From: an uncultured Vampirovibrio sp.
GTDB lineage: Bacteria; Cyanobacteriota; Vampirovibrionia; Gastranaerophilales; Gastranaerophilaceae
Direction: 5' to 3'
Assembly: GCA_910584405.1 (NCBI GenBank)
Contig: CAJUAL010000001.1
Coordinates: 62,001 to 126,000 of the forward strand
DNA length: 64,000 nt
Under the pieces are notes generated by a model, which was not told the origin of the DNA, did no database searches, and was given only the letters and a program-made list of their open reading frames with translations. Shown piece after piece: positions 25,647-33,860 of the stretch (its first letter is position 1; each line of letters begins with the position of its first letter). The position numbers and the translations under genes are program-made.

Positions 25647-25889
25647 ATGTCAAGTTTTGAAAGTTATTTTTATAAAAATATTAGAGAAAAGATTCGTTTT
25701 TATAGAGTTAAAAACGGGCTTACTCAAGAAAAACTTTCTGAAATTCTTGATATGAATCCTAAGTATATTGGTCATATTGAAAGATGTGAAAGAGTTATTA
25801 GTACAAAGTCTTTGATAAAATTAATTGAGTTTTTTGAACTACAACCCGAAGAGTTTTTTAATTTTGAAGAAAAATATAAATTTTATTAG
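25647..25889 (+). CDS. Small XRE-family HTH regulator (80 aa)
   Basis: 80 residues with HTH at about 11-62 (RFYRVKNGLTQEKLSEILD, GHIERCERVISTKSLIKL) and a short aromatic and acidic tail. Paralogue of the gene at 25166. No Shine-Dalgarno; TATAAT at 25635-25640 is 6 nt before the ATG (a second TATAAT abuts it). It shares a regulatory region with the divergent 80-aa acidic protein gene. Probably a local repressor. Confidence 0.75.
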   Translation: MSSFESYFYKNIREKIRFYRVKNGLTQEKLSEILDMNPKYIGHIERCERVISTKSLIKLIEFFELQPEEFFNFEEKYKFY

Positions 25890-25917
25890 TAAATATTCCC
25901 CAGCGGGATAAATCAAC

Positions 25918-25999
25918 ATTGACAGATTCCGTGTCAGGCACGGAATGACAAATAACGTACCGTCATCCTGAACTTGATTCAGGATCTATCCATGTCAAT
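25918..25999. repeat. Composite palindromic repeat element
   Basis: About 82 nt holding two separate dyads: ATTCCGTG-TCAGG-CACGGAAT (25926-25946) and ATCCTGAA-CTTG-ATTCAGGAT-like (25965-25985), all flanked by ATTGACA (25918-25924) and its complement TGTCAAT (25993-25999). The second dyad is a type of dispersed palindrome known from many bacteria. It lies between an XRE gene and the stop codon of the EamA transporter gene and reaches that stop. It could fold into a branched RNA or act as a terminator for either side. A related dyad occurs at 51272-51296. Confidence 0.7.
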
Positions 26000-26856
26000 T
26001 ATTTTAATAGCAATATCAGCCCGCTTCCAATAATCATAATGATTGAGCCTGTGAGTTTTTTTATGAAATGCTCTTCTTTAAAAACTTTGTAGCCAAAGAT
26101 TACCGCAATCACGCTTGACAGTTGGAACAGTGCCAGTGACAACCCGACGTTCATTCGTTCAAAAACAAAGTTTGTTGATAGCTGCATCAAGCCTAAAAAA
26201 GCGGCAATTCCTGCACAACTAAATAAATCTTTTCCTGAAATTCGTTCGGGTTTGACGCGGAAAATTATCAGCATTAATATTGAAAATAAGAATCCCGTAA
26301 AGCACCACAGAATAAAGGATTCACTGACGGAAGATATTAAAATTATCTTTTTTAAAACGACAGCTTCGCACCCTGTAAAAAATAATGCACAAAATCTTAG
26401 AATTATGTCCTTTCTCAATAATAGCTTGAAAGAAAAGCCTTCTTGGACAGTATCAAAAATAAACCAGCTTCCGAAAATGATAAGTAAAACTCCTAAAAAG
26501 CCATATATAGACGGGATTTCACCAAGTAATAAGTAGCCGATTACAAGTCCGACAATGCATTTATATGAATTTATCGGTCCAAGTACAGACATTTCGCCAA
26601 TTTGCAGGGCTTTTATAAGGCAAATCGAGCCAAGCGTACATAGTATTCCTGCCAATAGTGCGTAAATCCAAAAATTTAACCCGTATTCGCTCCAATTATT
26701 CATTATTGCGGGTACGATACAAGATAAACTTAAGAAAAAATACGAATAAGTATTAATTAAAACGGGATTATGTTTTTCGGCTTGAATTTTTTGCACTAAA
26801 TTCGCAAGAGGGTTTGAGATAATCCTCACAAACAGTGCACAAATCAGTGTAAACAT
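25999..26856 (-). CDS. EamA/DMT-family transporter
   Basis: 285 residues with ten predicted membrane helices in two five-helix halves, the EamA layout (LLAGILCTLGSICLIKAL, LGPINSYKCIVGLVIGYLLL, IFGSWFIF in the first; ALFQLSSVIAVIFGYKVF in the second). These proteins move small metabolites across the inner membrane; the substrate cannot be read. The start ATG is 3 nt after the CorA stop, so both genes are probably one transcript. No strong ribosome site of its own is seen, consistent with coupling. Its stop codon lies at the edge of the palindromic repeat. Confidence 0.85.
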   Translation of the reverse strand: MFTLICALFVRIISNPLANLVQKIQAEKHNPVLINTYSYFFLSLSCIVPAIMNNWSEYGLNFWIYALLAGILCTLGSICLIKALQIGEMSVLGPINSYKCIVGLVIGYLLLGEIPSIYGFLGVLLIIFGSWFIFDTVQEGFSFKLLLRKDIILRFCALFFTGCEAVVLKKIILISSVSESFILWCFTGFLFSILMLIIFRVKPERISGKDLFSCAGIAAFLGLMQLSTNFVFERMNVGLSLALFQLSSVIAVIFGYKVFKEEHFIKKLTGSIIMIIGSGLILLLK

Positions 26857-26859
26857 GCC

Positions 26860-27813
26860 CTACATCATACCTTTTCTGTTAAAGAAAAATGCCGCAATAC
26901 ATGTTGCAACAACAGAAATTGAGATTACAATCGGGAATCCGAATTGGTTATCTCCAAACGGCATAGGAACATTCATTCCCCAGAAACTACCTATCATTGT
27001 CGGGATTGACATGATAATTGTAATTGCCGCTAAGAATTTCATTACAAGGTTAAGATTGTTGTTAATGATTGAAGCCATACAATCCATCATACTTTCCAAA
27101 ATTGTTCTGTGCATTTCAACCATTTCTGCTGCCTGTTTGTTTTCAATAATTACGTCTTCAAGCATATCAATATCATCTTCGGTAAATTTCAGAATTTGTT
27201 GAAGTGATTGAGCATTAACCATTCTCAAAAGCTTTTGTAATACAAGCTGGTTATCTTTTAGTGCTGTTGTGAAGTATACTAAAGATTTCTGGATTTCCAT
27301 TAATTGAAACAAAGCTTTGTTGTGGGTGGTTTTTTTCAGTGAATTTTCAATGCTTTCGGTTTGTTTATTGATGATATTCAAATAGCGCAGGTAAAATTTT
27401 GCGGCACGGAACAATATGTTTAACATAAAGTTTGCTTTGTGTCTTGTGTCAAAGAATTTAGCAGTATCTGCGTTAAACGAATTAATAATTTTGTTTTCGT
27501 GAGAACAAACAGTGATAATACTTTCAGGAGTAAAAATTAAACCCAGCGGTAAAGTATCAAAGTTGCCTTCTTCGTCCATAACAGGCACGTTTGTAATGAT
27601 TAAGAGGTTTCCGTCCTCAAAATCCATACGTGATAACTCGTCTGCGTCCAGTGAGTTGTTTAAGAAACTTTCATCTAACCCGAGTACTAAAGAAACCTGT
27701 TGAATTTCTTCGCGGCTTGGATTAATCAGGTTAAACCAGGAACCTGAAACAGCTTCGTTAAGATTAAGTTTTTGTAATGAACCGTCGTCTTGAGTTTTTG
27801 TAATTTCCAACAT
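26860..27813 (-). CDS. corA: CorA-type magnesium/cobalt transporter
   Basis: 317 residues: a large cytosolic alpha/beta N-domain, a long helix around 180-255, then two C-terminal membrane helices with the signature GMN in SFWGMNVPMPFG near residue 282. This is the CorA pentamer fold importing Mg2+ (or Co2+/Ni2+). The very C-terminus ends in basic residues as in the family. TAGGAA precedes the ATG at 27813. It is followed after 3 nt by an EamA transporter gene. Confidence 0.9.
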   Translation of the reverse strand: MLEITKTQDDGSLQKLNLNEAVSGSWFNLINPSREEIQQVSLVLGLDESFLNNSLDADELSRMDFEDGNLLIITNVPVMDEEGNFDTLPLGLIFTPESIITVCSHENKIINSFNADTAKFFDTRHKANFMLNILFRAAKFYLRYLNIINKQTESIENSLKKTTHNKALFQLMEIQKSLVYFTTALKDNQLVLQKLLRMVNAQSLQQILKFTEDDIDMLEDVIIENKQAAEMVEMHRTILESMMDCMASIINNNLNLVMKFLAAITIIMSIPTMIGSFWGMNVPMPFGDNQFGFPIVISISVVATCIAAFFFNRKGMM

Positions 27814-27916
27814 AATAACTATTCCTAAGTGCCTGACTCAATAACATTAAACTACACATTTTCTTAAAGTTCAATAGTACAAAATATTGAGTTTTGAATC
27901 TTACTCTTTACGGTCA

Positions 27917-27945
27917 TTTACAGGATAGCGGTTTTATTGTATAAT
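27917..27945 (+). promoter_or_regulatory. Promoter of fixC-fixX
   Basis: TTTACA (27917-27922), 17-bp spacer, TATAAT (27940-27945). Leader then carries AGAGGAG before the fixC ATG at 27965. Good match to a sigma-70 promoter. Confidence 0.7.
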
Positions 27946-27964
27946 CAAGGTCAAGAGGAGTTTT

Positions 27965-29263
27965 ATGACAAACCGAGATAAAAAAACAGATGTAATAGTT
28001 GTCGGCGGAGGTCCTGCAGGGATTGCGTGCGGGATAACTTTAGCAAGAGCCGGCAAAGAAGTTGTAATTATTGAGCGCGGGCTTTTTGCCGGCAGTAAAA
28101 ATGTCTTTGGCGGTGCGATTTACACACATTCTGTTAAAGAACTTTTTCCAAATTTTGAAACCGAGGCTCCATTAGAAAGACGTACTGTTGAACATAATTA
28201 CGCAATCTTAGGCGAAAAAGATTCTACAACGATTTCTTATAAAAAAGATAATAACGGAAGTTATTCTGTTATCCGTGCAAAATTTGACCGCTGGATGGCT
28301 GAGGAGGCTAAAAAGGCAGGTGCTTATCTTGTTGAAGAAACTGTTGTTCGAGAGCTTATAGTTGAAAACGGTAAAGTTATCGGTGTGAGAACAGAACTTG
28401 AAGACTATTTTGCTGATATCGTGGTTTTGGCTGACGGAGTGAACTCTCTTTTAGCTCGTCAAATAGGTTTGAGAAAAGATATTCAAACGAAAGATGTTGC
28501 TCTTTCTGTTAAAGAGGTTATAAAACTTGATAAAGATTTGATTAACCAAAGATTTAATATAAAAGACGGTGAAGGTTCGATTGTTGAAATTTTCGGCGGA
28601 CCAATGCTCGGGATGCTCGGGTTAGGGTTTATGTATACAAATACTGACTCTGTGACAATCGGTCTGGGGGTTACTTTAGATGAACTTGTCAAAGCGAATT
28701 ACAGACCTTTTGAGCTTTTGGAACAGCTGAAAAATCACCCGAAAATTGCTCCTTTAATTGAAGGCGGTACTTTAAAAGAATATTCGGCTCATATGATTCC
28801 TGAGGGCGGTTATAAAAAGATTCCTCAGCTTGTTTCTGACGGGGTTATGGTTGTTGGCGACGCGGCTATGCTTGTTAATAACCTTCACTGGGAAGGTACA
28901 AATCTTGCCCTTATAAGCGGAAAACTTGCAGGGGAAGCCGCTGTCGAAGCGCTTGATGATAAGGATTTTTCTAAAAAATCGCTTTCACGTTATGAGAAAA
29001 AACTCAATAATTCTTTCGTTATGAAAGATATGAAAACATATAAAGATTTGTTTGATGTTATGCATGTTAGAAAAAAAGCATTTCTTGATTACTATTTGAA
29101 AAAAGTTAACGCGTTTTTTGAAATGTTCACATCGGCTGACGGGGTTCCGAAACGTGAAAATTATTGGAAGTTTATAAAAAGTCTTTTCACAGATAGAGGT
29201 ATAATTGAACTGTTTAAAGATATTTTTGCGATAATAAAATTAGTATGGAGTATTTTAATATGA
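27965..29263 (+). CDS. fixC: FixC-like electron-transfer flavoprotein:quinone oxidoreductase
   Basis: 432 residues. N-terminal FAD fold VVGGGPAGIACGITLARAG (about 12-30), the ETF-QO/FixC motifs VFGGAIYTHSV and RAKFDRWMAEEAKKAGA, and a C-terminal FAD block VVGDAAMLVNNLHWEGTNLAL. FixC takes electrons from the FixAB flavoprotein and passes them to quinone; FixABCX complexes can bifurcate electrons to ferredoxin. fixX follows with a 4-nt ATGA overlap, but fixA and fixB are not in the window. There is no C-terminal ferredoxin, as expected when FixX is separate. Confidence 0.9.
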   Translation: MTNRDKKTDVIVVGGGPAGIACGITLARAGKEVVIIERGLFAGSKNVFGGAIYTHSVKELFPNFETEAPLERRTVEHNYAILGEKDSTTISYKKDNNGSYSVIRAKFDRWMAEEAKKAGAYLVEETVVRELIVENGKVIGVRTELEDYFADIVVLADGVNSLLARQIGLRKDIQTKDVALSVKEVIKLDKDLINQRFNIKDGEGSIVEIFGGPMLGMLGLGFMYTNTDSVTIGLGVTLDELVKANYRPFELLEQLKNHPKIAPLIEGGTLKEYSAHMIPEGGYKKIPQLVSDGVMVVGDAAMLVNNLHWEGTNLALISGKLAGEAAVEALDDKDFSKKSLSRYEKKLNNSFVMKDMKTYKDLFDVMHVRKKAFLDYYLKKVNAFFEMFTSADGVPKRENYWKFIKSLFTDRGIIELFKDIFAIIKLVWSILI

Positions 29264-29535
29264 ATATAGATAAAAAGTTATATACCTTAAAATACTCGCC
29301 TGATACAAAATCTCACTTGGTTCCTAATAACGAAGATTGTAAACTTTGTGTAAGCAGGTGTTGTACATATATTTGTCCTGCCGGAGTTTACGAGTGGAAT
29401 GAAGAAAAACAGGAACTTATAGTGAATTACGAAAACTGTCTTGAATGCGGCGCCTGCCGTGTTGCCTGTGAGAAACAATCACTTCATTGGGAATACCCGA
29501 AAGGTACAAAAGGAGTTACGTTCAAGCAGGGCTAG
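29260..29535 (+). CDS. fixX: FixX-like ferredoxin
   Basis: 91 residues from ATG 29260, overlapping the fixC stop as ATGA; GGAG lies 8-9 nt before it. An ATG at 29245 is rejected for lacking a site. Two cysteine groups, CKLCVSRCCTYICP and CLECGACRVACE, fit the FixX ferredoxin family. One full CxxCxxC-type set is evident, and the first group is partly degenerate, as is common in FixX. It shuttles electrons from FixC. No independent promoter. Confidence 0.9.
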   Translation: MNIDKKLYTLKYSPDTKSHLVPNNEDCKLCVSRCCTYICPAGVYEWNEEKQELIVNYENCLECGACRVACEKQSLHWEYPKGTKGVTFKQG

Positions 29536-29621
29536 GGGTTTCCGCTAAAACAGGACACTATATTGCCAATGGCGGTTGGAACAAAAAGTAAAGATATTTA
29601 TAATAAAAAGGAGAGAAAAAG

Positions 29622-29993
29622 ATGAAAGAAGAGTATTCAAACCAATACAGACGCTGGTATGACAAAGACCCTGTACTGTCAGAAGCGGTTAAAACTTTAG
29701 AAGAAACAGATGACCAAACTCAAATTAGAGTTGCACTTAATTTGATTAAAATTATTATTGAACACAATATCGAAGATGAAAAATTTGAAGCCGTAGATGA
29801 TATTATCTCAGCTGTCGGTTCAGGTCTTGATGATAACAGACGCGGTCGCTGGTACGATATCGATACAACCCTTCGTACTGCAATGAATATGCTTCAAAAT
29901 TGTCCTGCCGATACTCAAAAAGTTATCGCAAAAGAAATGGCTCAAATGGTCGTTAAGCAAATTAAAAAAGAAGACGACGAAGATGAAGAATAA
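29622..29993 (+). CDS. Hypothetical protein with duplicated RWYDxD motif
   Basis: 123 residues in two similar halves: RRWYDKDPVLSEAVKTLEE (about 10-28) and RGRWYDIDTTLRTAMNML (about 74-91), each followed by a helix (IRVALNLIKIIIE; KVIAKEMAQMVVKQI). The end is Asp/Glu-rich. It looks like an internal gene duplication giving a two-fold symmetric helical protein. No signal or membrane segment. AAAAGGAG lies about 7 nt before the ATG. It is an isolated gene ended by a strong terminator. I do not recognise the family. Confidence 0.7.
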   Translation: MKEEYSNQYRRWYDKDPVLSEAVKTLEETDDQTQIRVALNLIKIIIEHNIEDEKFEAVDDIISAVGSGLDDNRRGRWYDIDTTLRTAMNMLQNCPADTQKVIAKEMAQMVVKQIKKEDDEDEE

Positions 29994-29995
29994 AT

Positions 29996-30035
29996 AAAAA
30001 TAGTGGCGGGATTGAAAATCCCGCCACTATTTTTT
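29996..30035. terminator. Bidirectional terminator, 29996-30034
   Basis: A 17-bp perfect stem (29996-30012 with 30018-30034) around TGAAA, A tract on one side and T tract on the other. It ends the RWYDxD protein gene and the opposing XRE gene. Confidence 0.95.
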
Positions 30036-30357
30036 AAATTAATAATTCTGAAAATTTATATAAAATTTGTAATTTTTCTTCGTTTTCTGCTATAAATCCT
30101 ATATTTTTCTTAATCGCATTTATATAATCATCTTTTGATAATATTTTCTTGAATGAAAAAATTTGACTGATTTCTATATCAAGAGCCTTGGCTATTTTCT
30201 CAATTGTTTCAGGCTGCGGGTAGTTTTTTCCTGTTTCAATTTTGCTCAAACTTGTAATATCCATATTTGTAATTTCTGCAAGTTTTTCCTGAGTTATATT
30301 TTTTGATTTTCTCAAATATTTTATACGTTGTCCGAGTTTTGTTTTTAATGTTTCCAT
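30034..30357 (-). CDS. XRE-family regulator paired with a divergent prepilin (cassette 1)
   Basis: 107 residues. HTH at about 8-62 (LRKSKNITQEKLAEI, SLSKIETGKNYPQPETIEKI) followed by a 45-residue helical extension. It is divergent from the prepilin gene at 30487 with 129 nt between starts, which hold a perfect dyad (30373-30388) and the prepilin promoter. GGGG lies before the ATG at 30357, and a TATAAT on its strand ends 10 nt before the ATG. It likely represses itself and perhaps the prepilin. Confidence 0.8.
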   Translation of the reverse strand: METLKTKLGQRIKYLRKSKNITQEKLAEITNMDITSLSKIETGKNYPQPETIEKIAKALDIEISQIFSFKKILSKDDYINAIKKNIGFIAENEEKLQILYKFSELLI

Positions 30358-30372
30358 ATTTACCCCAATTAT

Positions 30373-30388
30373 ATAATACAGGTATTAT
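30373..30388. promoter_or_regulatory. Operator-like dyad between XRE and prepilin genes
   Basis: ATAATAC-AG-GTATTAT, two perfect 7-bp arms. It overlaps the XRE gene's own -10 region, so binding there would block that gene. Distance to the prepilin promoter -35 is 36 bp. Confidence 0.55.
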
Positions 30389-30424
30389 GAAATTTAAATA
30401 ATGGACTGTTGAGCTTTATTTTAT

Positions 30425-30453
30425 TTGACTTTTTAGACTAATAATCATATAAT
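30425..30453 (+). promoter_or_regulatory. Promoter of prepilin gene 30487
   Basis: TTGACT (30425-30430), 17-bp spacer, TATAAT (30448-30453). This is a near-perfect sigma-70 promoter; the leader holds AAGGAGAG before the ATG at 30487. Confidence 0.8.
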
Positions 30454-30486
30454 TATGACAGCTAAGCATATTTTTAAGGAGAGAAT

Positions 30487-31200
30487 ATGATAAATAGTTC
30501 AAAAAACGGGTTTACATTAGCTGAAACTCTTATAACCCTCGGTATAATCGGAGTTGTTGCAGCTATGACAATTCCTACGTTAATGAGCGCATATAGAGAA
30601 AAAGCTGTTGTAAATCAACTTAAAAGAGTCTATTCGGTATTGAATCAAGCTTTTAAGCTTGCCGTTGTTGAAAATGACGAAATTGAAGGCTGGGACATCG
30701 GGCCGCAGGAAGATAATCTTCAATCTTCTCAAAAATTATACTTAATATTAAAACCACATATAAAGTTAAGCGAAGATTGCGGTACTAAAGGTTGTTTCAG
30801 TAAAAATACATATAAAGCTCTCAACGGAAAATCTGCATTTGCTTGGCAGCCAACGACACATTCAATGTATGCAAAAGCACGATTATTAGATGGTACATCT
30901 TTAGCTTTCTGGAGCAGGGGAAAATGTAGTGACGATGGAAAATGCGGTGTTATTTTTGTTGATATTAATGGAGATACACTCCCAAATCAAGCCGGATTGG
31001 ATTATTTCAGATTTGATATTACAACAAAAGGTATAATTCCCTCAACATCAGCGACTGAGAATAACAAATATGGAAAAGAAATTTGTGAGTATAAAAATAA
31101 CAGCAATCAAAACGGTGCAAATTGTACTAGATGGGTAATTACAAAAGAAAATCTTGATTATTTAAGACGTGATGTTTCCTCTCAGATGTCAAAGTTATAA
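30487..31200 (+). CDS. Type IV prepilin-like protein (cassette 1)
   Basis: 237 residues. Leader MINSSKNG is cut before FTLAETLITLGIIGVVAAMTIP, with Glu at mature position 5, so this is a class III prepilin. The globular part has several cysteines (CGTKGCF near 97-103, GKCSDDGKCG) and a FVDINGDTLPNQAGLDYF block, resembling metal-binding loops of pseudopilins. It belongs with the genes at 36508 and 41790. AAGGAG lies 6 nt before the ATG. It is alone in its transcript and ends with a terminator. It may be a surface pilin or a minor pilin. Confidence 0.9.
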   Translation: MINSSKNGFTLAETLITLGIIGVVAAMTIPTLMSAYREKAVVNQLKRVYSVLNQAFKLAVVENDEIEGWDIGPQEDNLQSSQKLYLILKPHIKLSEDCGTKGCFSKNTYKALNGKSAFAWQPTTHSMYAKARLLDGTSLAFWSRGKCSDDGKCGVIFVDINGDTLPNQAGLDYFRFDITTKGIIPSTSATENNKYGKEICEYKNNSNQNGANCTRWVITKENLDYLRRDVSSQMSKL

Positions 31201-31202
31201 TA

Positions 31203-31233
31203 AAACGGGTCGTGCATAATGCGTGACCCGTTT
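31203..31233. terminator. Terminator between prepilin and gyrB
   Basis: AAACGGGTC (31203-31211) pairs with GACCCGTTT (31225-31233), and further short pairing in the loop is possible. It lies between two convergent genes. Confidence 0.75.
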
Positions 31234-31252
31234 AAAATTTGCTTTATTTTGA

Positions 31253-33757
31253 TTAAGTATCAATATTTGTTGCATAAACCGCGTTGGTTTCAATGAAATC
31301 TCTTCGAGGTTCAACTTTGTCACCCATTAACACATCAAACAGTTGGTCACAAAGCATTGCATCTTCAATATTTACTTTCAACAGAGTTCTTGTTGAAGGA
31401 TCCATTGTCGTTTCCCACAATTGCTGAGGCATCATTTCGCCTAAACCTTTGAATCGTTGAATTTGTAATCCTTTTTGACCTCTGTCGTCAATAATTTTTT
31501 GTAATTTTTCAAATGAATCAATTTCGTATTTTTCGGTATCAGTTTCTAGCAACAAGCCGTTAGATTCTTCGATTAAGAAGTCACGGATAAGCGGATAAGA
31601 ATTTTTCAATTTCTTATACTCTGAACTTTTTATAATATTTTGATTCAAAATTACATGTTCTTCTTCATTCAAGTGCAAAATGAACGAATATTTAGAATTT
31701 TCAGGGTTATACTTAACTTCAACTTTATAATTTTCAGCTTCTGCAATATTATAATTTTTAGCGTGGTCAAGCAGATAGTGATTTAAGTAATCGCAGATTT
31801 CGTTCATTCTTGATTGGCTGTCAAAGTCTTCTAATTTGATGTCAGAACGTACCAAACCTCTTAAAAATACCGCAGGGAACATATTTAAGATTGGGTTGTT
31901 ATATGAACGGTAAAATTCTGACATATTTTTGATAAGTCCCAGTAAATCATCACCTGTTTTAACATTTTTCTTGTCTTTATCAGAAAGACTTAAGTTTTTA
32001 ATACCGCGTTCTTTAAGCATTTTATCCAAAACGTGTTCGTTGAATAAGTATTCTGAAGTTTTGCCTTGAGTAACCTTAAATAAAGGTGGTTGTGCAATGT
32101 ATACAAATCCTTTTTCGATTAATGGTCTTGCATAGCGGAAGAAGAATGTTAACATCAATGTTCTAATGTGAGCACCATCAACATCAGCATCTGTCATAAT
32201 GATGATTTTGTGGTATCTTAATTTATCAATTTCAACTTCTTCTTCGTTTCGGCTGATTTTTATACCGAAAGCTTGAACCATTGATTGGATTTCGTTATTG
32301 CCGTAGATTCTGTCAAGTCTTGCTTTTTCAACGTTAAGGATTTTACCTCTTAACGGCAAAATAGCTTGGAACATTCTGTTTCTGCCTTGTTTTGCAGAAC
32401 CGCCCGCAGAATCACCCTCAACAAGGAAGATTTCGCATTTTTCAGGCTCACGATTTGAGCAGTCTGCAAGTTTACCTGGTAATGTTGAATTTTCAAGTAC
32501 GGTTTTACGTCTTGTTAATTCTCTTGCTTTTCTTGCAGCTTCTCTTGCGCGTTGAGCTTGAAGAGTTTTTTCAATAATCATTTTTGCAATTTTCGGGTTA
32601 AATTCAAGCCATTCTTGTAACTTATCTCTTACAGCATCTTGAACTGCTCCCATTGCTTCTTGAGAACCTAATTTTTCTTTTGTTTGTCCTTCAAATTCAG
32701 GGTTCGGGATTTTAACCGATACGATTGCTGTTAAACCTTCACGAACGTCTTCACCTGACAGGTTTTGTTCAGAATCTTTTAAGATATTATTTTTTCTTGC
32801 GTAATCGTTTAATACCCGTGTAATAGAGTTTCTGAAACCTGTTAAGTGTGTACCGCCGGAGTGGGTGTTAATGTTGTTTGCAAATGACAGAACGCTTTCT
32901 GTATAAGATTCTGTGTATTGCATTGCAACTTCAACTTGTAATTGTCCTACGACTTTATCGATGTAGATAGGTTTTTCGTGAAGTACGTTTTTATTTTTGT
33001 TTAAAAATTCAACGTAACTTCCAATACCGCCTTCATAGTGGAAAGTTTCTACTTCTTCAGAGTCGTGGCGTGAGAAGATTATTTTCAAACCTTTGTTTAG
33101 GAATGCCATTTCTCTTAAACGGTTTGCAATAACATCACAATCAATTTCTGTAGTTTCCGTGAAGATTTCAGGGTCAGGCCACCAGGTTGTTTTAGTACCT
33201 GTTTTGTCGGTTGGTTCACCTTTTTCAACAGGAGCCATAGGTTCGCCTCTCATGTATTCCTGACGCCATACAAAGCCTTGACGGGAAACTTCTACAACAT
33301 ATTTTTCTGATAAAGCGTTAACAACAGAAGCACCAACACCGTGAAGACCGCCTGATACTTTATAACCGCCGTCGCCGAATTTACCGCCTGCGTGAAGCAC
33401 TGTGTGAACAATTTCTAAAGCTGATTTTCCGCTATCAGGTTTAATATCAACAGGGATTCCGCGACCGTTATCTTCTACTGTTATACTGTTATCCTTATGG
33501 ATTGTTACGTGAATATCCGTACAAAAACCTGCTAATGATTCATCGATTGAGTTATCAACGATTTCATAAATACAGTGGTGCAAGCCGCGTTGAGAAGTTG
33601 AACCGATATACATACCCGGTCTTATTCTAACAGCTTCCAAGCCTTCTAAAACCCTGATGTTATCTGCACTGTATTCTGCTGATGTATGAGTTTCGATTGC
33701 TTCAATCTCTTGATTTTCAATTTCACTTAATGCTTCTAAAGCTTTATCTTCTGACAT
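31253..33757 (-). CDS. gyrB: DNA gyrase subunit B
   Basis: 834 residues. GHKL ATPase N-terminus (EIVDNSIDESLAG, VEDNGRGIPVD, GGLHGVGASVVNALS), TOPRIM EGDSAGGSAKQGRNR near 450 and DADVDGAHIRT near 525, and the C-terminal EPRRDFIETNA typical of GyrB rather than ParE. It is longer than Gram-positive GyrB because a domain of about 170 residues lies between the TOPRIM halves, the insertion also seen in enterobacterial GyrB. It supercoils DNA with GyrA using ATP. GGGGAG precedes the ATG at 33757. gyrA is not in the window. Confidence 0.95.
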   Translation of the reverse strand: MSEDKALEALSEIENQEIEAIETHTSAEYSADNIRVLEGLEAVRIRPGMYIGSTSQRGLHHCIYEIVDNSIDESLAGFCTDIHVTIHKDNSITVEDNGRGIPVDIKPDSGKSALEIVHTVLHAGGKFGDGGYKVSGGLHGVGASVVNALSEKYVVEVSRQGFVWRQEYMRGEPMAPVEKGEPTDKTGTKTTWWPDPEIFTETTEIDCDVIANRLREMAFLNKGLKIIFSRHDSEEVETFHYEGGIGSYVEFLNKNKNVLHEKPIYIDKVVGQLQVEVAMQYTESYTESVLSFANNINTHSGGTHLTGFRNSITRVLNDYARKNNILKDSEQNLSGEDVREGLTAIVSVKIPNPEFEGQTKEKLGSQEAMGAVQDAVRDKLQEWLEFNPKIAKMIIEKTLQAQRAREAARKARELTRRKTVLENSTLPGKLADCSNREPEKCEIFLVEGDSAGGSAKQGRNRMFQAILPLRGKILNVEKARLDRIYGNNEIQSMVQAFGIKISRNEEEVEIDKLRYHKIIIMTDADVDGAHIRTLMLTFFFRYARPLIEKGFVYIAQPPLFKVTQGKTSEYLFNEHVLDKMLKERGIKNLSLSDKDKKNVKTGDDLLGLIKNMSEFYRSYNNPILNMFPAVFLRGLVRSDIKLEDFDSQSRMNEICDYLNHYLLDHAKNYNIAEAENYKVEVKYNPENSKYSFILHLNEEEHVILNQNIIKSSEYKKLKNSYPLIRDFLIEESNGLLLETDTEKYEIDSFEKLQKIIDDRGQKGLQIQRFKGLGEMMPQQLWETTMDPSTRTLLKVNIEDAMLCDQLFDVLMGDKVEPRRDFIETNAVYATNIDT

Positions 33758-33848
33758 GTCATACTCCCCTAATCTACTGAAATATAGTAATAGTATAGCA
33801 CAAAAGAACTTACTTTGCCAAATTTATTTACTTTAGTTTACTTATTGA

Positions 33849-33854
33849 TATAAT
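33849..33854 (+). promoter_or_regulatory. -10 element 6 nt before a start codon (leaderless candidate)
   Basis: TATAAT at 33849-33854 ends 6 nt before the ATG at 33861; a weak -35 TTTACT lies 16 bp upstream (33827-33832). Transcription would start at or next to the ATG. There is no Shine-Dalgarno. Confidence 0.5.
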
Positions 33855-33860
33855 TGATTT

